Origin: Prinsepia uniflora
Taxonomy: Eukaryota > Streptophyta > Magnoliopsida > Rosales > Rosaceae
Direction of reading: 5' to 3'
Length of the DNA: 64,000 nt
Assembly (NCBI GenBank): GCA_032719365.1
Contig: CM064862.1
Coordinates: 83,015,628 to 83,079,627 of the forward strand
Part shown: positions 55,544 to 64,000 of the stretch, piece after piece
How positions within the stretch are numbered: the stretch's first letter is position 1
Layout of the letters: every line of letters starts with the position of its first letter
Notes under the pieces: generated by a model
Databases searched by the model: none
Told to the model about the DNA's origin: nothing
Seen by the model: only the letters and a program-made list of their open reading frames with translations
Position numbers and translations under genes: made by a program

Positions 55544-56277
55544 GGAAATGAAAACAGTTATGCATGCAAGGGTTAATAAAATCGGGCCCACTCACAGTAC
55601 GATCCCGCTGCGAACTGCGCGTACGAACTTGTTCCGGGATTATCGTACGATTCCTATCAGTCCAAATCATATGCAAGGGTCACTATAGGTCCTTAACATT
55701 CATCCAAAAAGTCCGAAACAGAAACCGGCTCGGGGAAGTCGCCCAAACACGCTTCCCGAGACAACCAGGCCTAATCTGACCCCTCTAACTATCTCGGATC
55801 AACTTGGTCATTTAACAAAAAATGTTCAGAATGATGAGAGGATAAAAAGTCCAGTTGACCGTGATCGGAGATAAGGCTTAACGCGCCCTCACACGCCACC
55901 TAAATTGGCTGCGCGTGAAAGTCACGCGCCTGTCACTGTAGCTGCTACAGTGTCATCCCCTTCACCCTTTATCCTGTAATACGGGTCTGTCACCCGCGGC
56001 TTGACCCGATCAATTACCCATCAATTCCTGTTCGATTCCTTCTGTTTTTTATCCTAACATGTTCATTAACCATCTAATTAAAGTTCTATGTCCTTAATCA
56101 ACCTTAACAGTTCCATAATCGAACCTTCGACCCGTGATCACCCAAACGAGTCGATCACCATAACTCCACAATTTCAAAACCATTACACAATTAACTTAGC
56201 AGGGAGTATCCTAGGGCTAATACGAACTAGAACGAACAATCAATTGTACAAGAAGGTACCTGGAAGTTGTAACGACC
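54540..56277 (-). repeat. 5' LTR of element A, distal part
   Basis: On the minus strand this ends GGGCGGGTCCTGTCA at 54540. It is split at 56277/56278 by element C and resumes at 63167, running past the window end. GCATGCATG near 54940 and 55560 and GTGAGTGGGCC near 54865 are shared LTR landmarks. The full length would be about 2.7 kb. It includes a CA/TA microsatellite. Confidence 0.82.
55493..55542. repeat. (CA)n(TA)n microsatellite
   Basis: A compound CA then TA dinucleotide run of about 50 bp inside the 5' LTR of element A. Confidence 0.93.
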
Positions 56278-58936
56278 TGTCCCGGGAGTCGGGATTAGCG
56301 AAGTTATTAGCAACGGATTAGCTGAGTTAATCGGTGTTAGTTGGGTACTGTGGGACGTTTGGTGTAGAATGAAGATTTTTCCCCTAGTTTGGGTAAAAAG
56401 TTGACTTTGAGTTCAGGCGGTCAATTGGGCATTGACCGATGACCGTGACGTAGTTCTGGATGTCACGAGTCCGTAGACAGGTGGCACGCCCGATTCCGAC
56501 ATCCGAGGAGGAAGTTATGATGTTCGGAAGGTTGAGGGCATTACCGTAATTTGGGTAAACGAAGGGGAAAAGTTGACTTTTCACACGACAAAGTTTTTAC
56601 ACGTAGACCAAGGACCTTTAGGTAGATCTCGACGTCCTGAGTACAACGACAGGCGGCACGCTGTCATCGGACGTCGGACGGTAAAGTTATGGGTCTAGGA
56701 AGTTGAAGGGCAAAATGGTAATTTTGCCAGGTAGGGGTAAATTGGTCTTTTGGCTGTCTTGGGATCTGTGCCCAGTTGAATTTGGACACATGGCTGATTT
56801 TGGAATTGTTGCCCACAGAGAGGTGGAAACCTGGCCCTCTCTGGATGGTCGTGGAAGGTACCACATTGTTTTACAAATTTAAAAGGGAAGGGTTAATTGC
56901 ACGGGTAAGAAAAAACAGAGTACAAGTGTGTCGTGACCTCCCACTTCGAGTAACCCTTTGCTTCTCAACGTTTGCCTTAGAAGGCTGAAAGAATGAGAGA
57001 GGAAACAGTGTGGTGGTGGTGCCACCAGGAGCAACCGCCATGGTGCCATGGAAACAGCGTGATCGATTTACCCTTTTGGTTGAGGTTTCTGGAGCCATTA
57101 GCAAACAAATGGAACCTGGACCACGACCTGAGATGGCCAGAGCCATGGAACCAGTATGAAGAACTGGACCGGTTCGAGGAAAATGTTTGAAGGTATAAAT
57201 AAATCGTATGATTTTTCTATTTTGAGATCTTGGATCGTTAAGGAAACATTGGAATAAGATTGTAGAATGAATTAGGGAGGAAAACGAACAAAATTGGACA
57301 AGCTAAACCCGTGAACCGGCCACGCCGATTCGGTCTGAACCGTGAACCGGTCGGACCCGGTTCACCCAAGGTAGAAGTTGAACTGTGCTTGGCGCGTGAG
57401 GCCCACGCAGAGCCCTTTGGGCGGCGCGTGTTGGCTCGTGGCACACATTTCGAGGAGAGTTCCAACATGACTTTTAAAGTATTTGATGTAACGAATATTT
57501 TGGCGCTGATTTCGAGTCAATCGGACATTGTCTCGATATGTTTCGGGCTGTCCGAAGGTTTTAGGCCTCGGTTCAAAATAGTTAGAAACATGGGAAAATT
57601 ATGGGGCTTTAGTATGACCTTTGTAAAGTAGTTAGTGACCTTAGTATGGGTTTTGGACAGGTTCGAGAAAGCCGAAGATAGCAGAATGGCGTATGTGCGA
57701 GCGTATCGAGGTGACGTCGAAATGGTCTGTGAGTGGACTTTGCTTTCTAAGTCTTGATGCATGCATATATATTTTTATATGTTTTCTATACTTGATTCTA
57801 TGATTTTATTTATGATTGTGATGGTTTACGGGTTGTGCACGTTTTTCGTGGAAATTACGAAATTTTATGTTTTACGAGATTTGACGGATATTGTGATTTG
57901 AACCTGGTTTTAACGATTTGATTTCAATGAAAGTAAAAGGATTTTGGAAAGTAATTTCGGGCTTGAAGCCCAGTTCAAAAAGTGGTTTTAAGAAACGTGA
58001 TTTCGGGTTTTGGAATTGGAATTCCGGATGACGATTCGGGATTCGATTCGGGACTTGGAAGTGGATTCTGGGTTTGGGTTCGGAATGGTTATTCCGGATG
58101 CCGGCTTACGGAATGATGGTTGCGGACTCGGAACTGGAAAGGAGACGGATATGAGTTCTGGGTTTAGATTCGGGATCCTGATGAGATTGCAGATTCAGAT
58201 TCGGAAATGGAAAAAGGTTTTCAAATGATTTGGATTGGATTTGCTGGATCTGGTTATTGGGTTTAAAGACCCGGATTGTGTTTAAAGACCCGGATTGGGT
58301 TTAAAGACTCGGATATTGATATTTCCCCCGTAGGCCTGTTGAGTTTAAAGACTCGGGAGTTTAAAGACTCATATTATATTGAGGCCTGGATTGAGTTTAA
58401 AGACTCGGATAGATCCAGCAGGTTCGATGAACGGAAATGTGGTATGGTTTTCAATCATAGTTTTCCGAGGTTTTGGGCTATGCCTGGATGAAATGGTTTT
58501 CGGTGGTTTTGGGCTGAGGCACGGGATTTGGAAAAAGGAACTTGTGTTCGGTTTTTCTTATATGGTTTGTTTAACCGGAGTATTGAATGGTTTTATGACA
58601 TGAATTTGATATGCATGCATTGGTTTTTGAAACGGAGGGTATAAATGTTATTGTTTTATGAAATGTTTTTGAACTTAAACTTTATTTTTGTCCATTCACA
58701 GTCTTTTCGTGTTTTCGATACCCTCCAGGTTGTTGCGGTGCGGGCTGTTGGTCGAGAGAGACGGAGACATCACACCCGCGATCCACAGTAGTTCGGATGG
58801 CTGGATTCGAGAATCCCTGTTCCGACTTACGTGTTACATGGAAGTTAGACGTCAGTCTGGCATTTGTGTCATGCGTAAGTCAAACGGGAGCAGGGTTTAG
58901 TCCCTAATCCTGGGGGATTAGGGGTGGGCCCTGACA
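56278..58936 (+). repeat. 5' LTR of element C
   Basis: 2659 bp, TGTAACGACCTGTCCC to GGGCCCTGACA. It is shorter than its partner because of a replaced ~200-bp segment near 57045-57060 and a missing ~45-bp piece of the TTTAAAGACTCGG block near 58275. Confidence 0.9.
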
Positions 58937-60235
58937 ATTGGTATCAGAGCGAGGTTTCGTATGTTCTGCACGAGGTTTGGTTCCTAGAGTTGTAGGTTCG
59001 TTGACGTGGGTGGTGTCATGCTACTGTGGATGTGATGTCTCGACGTGGAATAGCCCGTCAGCAACCTGGATACGGTAGTGATAGTACGTTCATTGTGGAT
59101 AGTTAGCAGTAGTTGTGAGTGTCAGGATGTTAGTCGCTCGATACGCCGTACGAGGTGTGACGTATGTCGGCTTAGGGCCGGAACGGTTCATGTGTTGGCA
59201 CTAGTTTTGCTTGATGGATGGACCATAAGGGTCAGAGATACACTAGCAGGATTAACCTGGATCGTAATTAGTGAGCTACGAATGAGTAGGTTGGACGGCC
59301 TGAGTGGCCTGAGAGTAGCTCGTTGAGTTAGTGAGATACGTAGGCCGAGGAGGCCGATTGATGGTGGCTGGTTGGGCCGGATGGCGTTTGGATGTTGATC
59401 GGATGAATTGGTGACCTTTGGTCAGTTGGGTTGAGTTTGAAATTGTGCGGCTACGAGTAGCCGAATGCCTCGAGTGGCAGAGTTTAGGAACTACTTTGTG
59501 ACCTGAGAGATTTCCCCCTAGCGAGGGTTGCTGGTTGACGGTTGTGACGACCTGAGTAGTAGGATGGTCATATACTAGTGGTAATTGCGGGTTGGGATAA
59601 CCCGGACGACGGGGATGTTTTGAGGAACCCCGTGGGATTATTGGATTGTGAGTTCCTTGGAAAGGAACTCAGAGGAAGTACTTAGTGTCGGACACCTGGG
59701 TTGGTGGATGTGACTTGAGCCGACCTACGGCCGGATTGGGGTGGTGCTGCTAGGTGCAGCCGAGGTAGGAAATGGTTGATGGACGACTCTGGACAAGTCC
59801 AGTAAGGTTGCGGTGTTGGTGGGGCTTTTGGTTGCACAGAATTGTGGTTGACGAGGAATGTTAGTTTCACCGACAGGAGCATAGCTTAAGCGTTCTGACT
59901 CGGGGTAAGCAGAGGTTCGGGTTTAGAGTATTGTGAACCCTGGAGTAGAGATGATGTGACATGTGTTAGAATGATCGATATACGGTTATTGAAGAGAACC
60001 CACAATCTAGGAGTGCTTTTAGTTGTGTTAAGGACTTTGTCGATTAATTCGATGGGGTAATCTGAGTAGTTGTGGGAAGTGAAGGCGAAGTAGTGAGTCA
60101 GTAGGTAGGATCCCCTTAAGGGTGAGATCAGGTTTGGATCGCTCCTGGTTCAGAGTTTAAGTTGGGTTGGCAGGAGATGGACACCGGGTAGGAGTTGTGG
60201 AATTTCGAGGACGAAATTCTTTAAGGGGGGGAGAT
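58937..60235 (+). other. Interior of element C, non-coding
   Basis: After the primer-binding site, GGATGTGATGTCTCGACGTG (about 59027) and the following CCCGTCAGCAACCTGGATA resemble the equivalent place in D and E, and the end TTTCGAGGACGAAATTCTTTA is shared too. The middle shows repeated small motifs (GGATG, TTGG, GAGTGGC) but no recognisable protein. Confidence 0.6.
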
Positions 60236-63161
60236 TGTAACGACCCGTCCCGGGAGTCGGGATTAGAGAAGTGATTAGCAATGGATTAGTTGAGTTAATC
60301 GGTGTTAGTTGGGTACTGTGGGACGTTTGGTGTAGAATGACGATTTTGCCCCTAGTTTGGCCAAAAAGTTGACTTTGAGTTCAGGTGGTCAATTGGGTAT
60401 TGACCAATGACCGTGACGTAGTTCGGGATGTCACTAGTCCGTAGACAGGTGGCACGCCCGATTCCGACATCCGAGGAGGAAGTTATGATGTTCGGAAGGT
60501 TGAGGGCATTACCGTAATTTGGGTAAATGAAGGGGAAAAGTTGACTTTTCACACGACAGAGTTTTTACACGTAGACCAAGGATCGTTAGGTAGATCTCGA
60601 CGTCCTGAGTACAACGACAGGCTGCACGCTATCACCGGACGTCGGACGGTAAAGTTATAGGTCTAGGAAGTTGAAAGGCAAAATGGTAATTTTGCCAGGT
60701 AGGGGTAAATTGGTCTTTTGGCTATCTTGGGATCTGTGCCCAGTTGAATTTGGACACATGGCTGATTTTGGAATTGTTGCCCACAGAGAGGTGGACACCT
60801 GGCCCTCTCTGGATGGCCGTGGAAGGTACCACATTGTTTTACAAATTTAAAAAGGAAGGGTTAATTGCACGGGTAAGAAAAAAACAGAGTACAAGTGTGC
60901 CGTGACCTCCCACTTCGAGTAACCCTTTGCTTCTCAACGTTTGCCTTAGAAGGCTGAAAGAATGAGAGAGGAAACAGCGTGGTGGTGGTGCCACCAGGAG
61001 CAACCGCCATGGACGGTGGTTTGCTGATCGGGAGAAACAGAGATAGAGAAGAACCAGTTTCTTGGAATCACCTCAATGTGTTTTGCTTTGGTTCTTGAAT
61101 GGGAAAGTAAAAAAGAAGGTGTAGGGAGTCCTTGGAGACCACTTTGGAGGCCTAAATTAATGGTAAGAACAGTTTCATGAAATCTTCATTTCCTTTTTTA
61201 AAAATGGCAGTTTTCGTTATGAGTAGGGTTGATCGATTTAGCCTTTTGGTTGAGGTTTCTGGAGTCATTAGAAAACAAATGGAACTTGGACCACGACCTT
61301 AGATGGCCAGAGCCATGGAACCAGTATGAAGAACTGGATCGGTTCGAGGAAAATGTTTGAAGGTATAAATAAATCGTATGATTTTTCTATTTTGAGATCT
61401 TGGATCATTAAGGAAACATTGGAATAAGATTGTAGAATAAATTAGGGAGGAAAACAGACAAAATTGGAAAAGTTAAACTCGTGAACCGGCCACGCCGGTT
61501 CGGTCTGAACCGTGAACCGGTCGGACCCAGTTCACCCAAGGTAGAAGATGAACTGTGCTTGGCGCGTGAGGCCCATGCGCATCCCCTTTGGGCGGCGCAT
61601 GTGGGCCCATGGTACACATTTCGAGGAGGGTTCCAACACAACTTTTTAAGTATTCGATGTAACGAACATTTTGGCGCTGGTTTCGAGTCAATTGGACATC
61701 GTCTCGATATGTTTCGGGTTGTCCGAAGTTTTTAGGCCTCAGTTCAAAATAGTTAGAAACATGGAAAAATTATGGGGCTTTAGTATGACCTTTGTAAAGT
61801 AGTTAGTGACCTTAGTATGGGTTTTGGACAGGTTTGGGAAAGCCAAAGATGGCGGAATGGTCGGGAACGGCGTATATGCGCGCGTATCGAGGCGACGTTG
61901 GAATGGTCTGTGAGTGGACTTTGCTTTCTAACTCTTGATGCATGCATATATGTTTTTATATGTTTTCTATACTTGATTCTTTGATTTGATTTATGATTGT
62001 GATGGTTTACGGTTTGTGCACGTTTTTCAAGGAAATTACGGAATTTTACGTTTTACGAGATTTGACGGATATTGTGATTTGAACCTGGTTTTAACGATTT
62101 GATTTCAATGAAAGTAAAAGGATTTTGGAAAGTGATTTCGGGCTTGAAGCCCAGTTCAAAAAGTGATTTTAAGAAACGTGATTTCGGGTTTTGGAATTGG
62201 AATTCCGGATGACGATTCGGGATTCGATTCGGGACTTGGAAGTGGATTCTGGGTTTGGGTTCGGAATGGTTATTCCGGATGCCGGCTTACGGAATGATGG
62301 TTGCGGACTCGGAATTGGAAAGGAGACGGATATGAGTTCTGGGTTTGGATTCGGGATCCTGATGAGATTGCGGATTCAGATTCGGAAATGGAAAAAGGTT
62401 TTCAAATGATTTGGATTGGATTTGCTGGATCTGGTTATTGGGTTTAAAGACCTGGATTGTGATCGACGGGGGACGGGCCCGGATTGTGTTTAAAGGCCCG
62501 GATTGAGTTTAAAGACTCAGGAGTTTAAAGACTCGGATATTGATATTTTCCCTCGTAGGCCTGTTGAGTTTAAAGACTCGGGAGTTTAAAGACTCGGATT
62601 ATATTGAGGTCTGGATTGAGTTTAAAGACTCTGATAGATCCAGCAGGTTAGATGAACGGAAATGTGGTATGGTTTTCAATCATGGTTTTCCGAGGTTTTG
62701 GGCTATGCCCGGATGAAATGGTTTTCGGTGGTTTTGGGCTGAGGCCCGGGATTTGGAAAAAGGAACTTGTGTTCGGTTTTTCTGATATGGTTTGTTTAAC
62801 CGGAATATTGAATGGTTTTATGACATGAATTTGATATGCATGCATTGGTTTTTGAAACGGAGGGTATAAATGTCATTGTTTTATGAAATGTTTTTTTAGC
62901 TTAAACTTTATTTTTGTCCACTCACAGTCTTTTTGTGTTTTCGATACCCTCCAGGTTGTTGCGGTGCGGGCTGTTGGTCAAGAGAGACGGAGACATCACA
63001 CCCGCGATCCACAGTAGTTCGGATGGCTGGATTCGAGAATCCCTGGTCCGACTTACGTGTTACATGGAAGTTAGACGTCAGTCTGGCATTCGTGTCATGC
63101 GTAAGTCAGACGGGAGCAGGGTTAGTCCCTAATCCTGGGGGATTAGGGGTGGGCCCTGACA
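60236..63161 (+). repeat. 3' LTR of element C
   Basis: 2926 bp, TGTAACGACCCGTCCC to GGGCCCTGACA. It contains about 215 bp (61012-61229) replaced by about 16 unrelated bases in the 5' LTR. The GAGTTTAAAGACTC block is at about 62440-62640. Confidence 0.9.
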
Positions 63162-63166
63162 GAAGT

Positions 63167-64000
63167 TGTCATCCCTAGCTCTGCAACTCCTCTGAAACAG
63201 TGTCCTCAATTCCAGCCCAACAGTGGTTGGTTTCCTTCGAATTTGATATGGCTGAGTTCCAATCACTCCCAGAAGACTAAACCAGCCCTTGGTTTGGTCC
63301 AACAATCCTCAGAAATTAAAATCTGGATTTTCCCTCCAATTTTTCAGAAATGGGTTTCCACGGTTTTTCTCTCAACTCTCACCGTCCTCGCCTTAGCAGA
63401 AATGAATTCTCATTTCAACCGCACTCAGTTAAGCAACTCAAACCACTCAGAGACCCGTGGGAATCCTTCTGATCCCACTGGGAAAATGTTCCGCGCAACG
63501 GTTCAAAACTCAGAATTTTAAAATCCTCTCGTGGCCTGTTACTGCATCAATCCATACTCCCATTGTCTCAAAACACTTAAACAAATCCCACTGAGACAGT
63601 CCACTACTTGATTAATCAATTGGGGTACTCAGAACCACCACACACGGTGGTGCAGCATATGTCCCCCACTGTTGCTACAGTAACCCGCTGTTAAAATGAA
63701 CAAAATGCCCTCAGTTCAAAAATTACCAAAATGCCCTTCCACTTTCCAGACCCGTAACTTGGTCGTCCGATGTCCGTTTTCAGCGTACCGCCTGTCTACG
63801 GACGCAGGGCATCGAGACCTACCTAACGGTCTTCGAATCGTGTGAAAATCCATTGTAAATCAAAAAGTCAACTTTTCCCCCCATTTTGTCCAAATTACGA
63901 AAATGCCCCTGGACTTCCGAACATCACAACATCTTCCCTGATCGTCCGAATTGGAAGTGCCACCAGTCTAAGGACTCGTGACGTCCCGAACTACGTCACG
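63167..64000 (-). repeat. 5' LTR of element A, proximal part, running off the window
   Basis: Continues the LTR interrupted at 56277. From about 63695 it matches 49540-49845 in the 3' LTR of A almost base for base (CAAAATGCCCTCAGTTCAAA, then CTTTCCAGACCCGTAACTTG). About 125 bp more should lie beyond the window before the TGTAAC start. Frames such as 63243-63521 are not genes. Confidence 0.82.

Larger units (their letters stand above)
56278..63161 (+). mobile_element. Element C: complete non-autonomous LTR retrotransposon in the LTR of A
   Basis: 6884 bp with LTRs at 56278-58936 and 60236-63161, flanked by the perfect target duplication GAAGT (56273-56277 and 63162-63166). The primer-binding site TGGTATCAGAGC is at 58939-58950 and the purine tract TTTAAGGGGGGGAGAT ends at 60235. 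The interior is only 1.3 kb and has no gag or pol motif, so it depends on a helper with the same priming site and LTR ends, such as A-type chromoviruses. The LTRs differ in length by 267 bp. It inserted after A. Confidence 0.92.

Noticed and set aside
1..64000. CRISPR-like arrays, defence islands, tRNA or rRNA genes
   Set aside because: The tandem repeats found are in LTRs or element bodies without spacer structure, and no structural RNA gene was recognised by eye.

Overview
The window is nuclear DNA of a flowering plant, very probably a eudicot. The basis is an intronless 862-codon pentatricopeptide-repeat (PPR) gene resembling Arabidopsis At3g54980, together with plant lineages of Ty3/gypsy LTR retrotransposons (Tat and Tekay/Del) and a plant LINE. 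A woody or Rosaceae-like genome is possible but not demonstrated. No bacterial-type features, CRISPR arrays or tRNA/rRNA genes were seen.

Layout. 1-383: the end of one LTR element abutting the 3' end of another LTR. 384-3352: a dead LINE 3' half (zinc-binding and RNase H parts) split by a 1.6-kb Mutator-like non-autonomous transposon (836-2464). 3791-15476: a structurally complete Tat-lineage element (487-bp LTRs, TSD CTATC) with degraded gag, protease, reverse transcriptase, two RNase H domains and integrase, a 114-bp tandem repeat, and an antisense gene with recognisable introns and its own TATA box. 16116-27616: a non-coding, non-autonomous element 'D' with 2.85-kb LTRs (TSD TCCAA), containing a solo LTR (20886-23775, TSD TGCTA). 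28731-31319: the PPR gene, the only apparently intact cellular gene. 34195-49465: a minus-strand Tekay chromovirus 'B', split by element 'E' (36962-40293, TSD CCTTA) and two solo LTRs (42994-45948; 46265-49314). 49536-64000: a second minus-strand Tekay chromovirus 'A' with decayed gag-pol, whose 5' LTR is split by the complete non-autonomous element 'C' (56278-63161, TSD GAAGT).

How the parts relate. The autonomous-type elements A and B share the initiator-tRNA-Met primer-binding site and LTR termini (TGT..ACCC to GGGTCNTGTCA/GACA) with the non-autonomous elements C, D and E, so A/B-like elements are plausible donors of the proteins that moved C, D and E. All gag-pol copies here carry stops, frameshifts or deletions, so none looks autonomous now. 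LTR ends and target-site duplications fix most of the insertion order.

Candidates for something less described: (1) the spliced antisense gene of the Tat element with its own promoter; (2) non-autonomous elements D and E, which share a long internal sequence but have unrelated LTR bodies (2.85 kb against 0.55 kb); (3) arrays of small hairpins inside the LTRs; (4) an inverted, duplicated primer-binding site in D. Alignments and target-site duplications were read by eye; percentages are hand counts.
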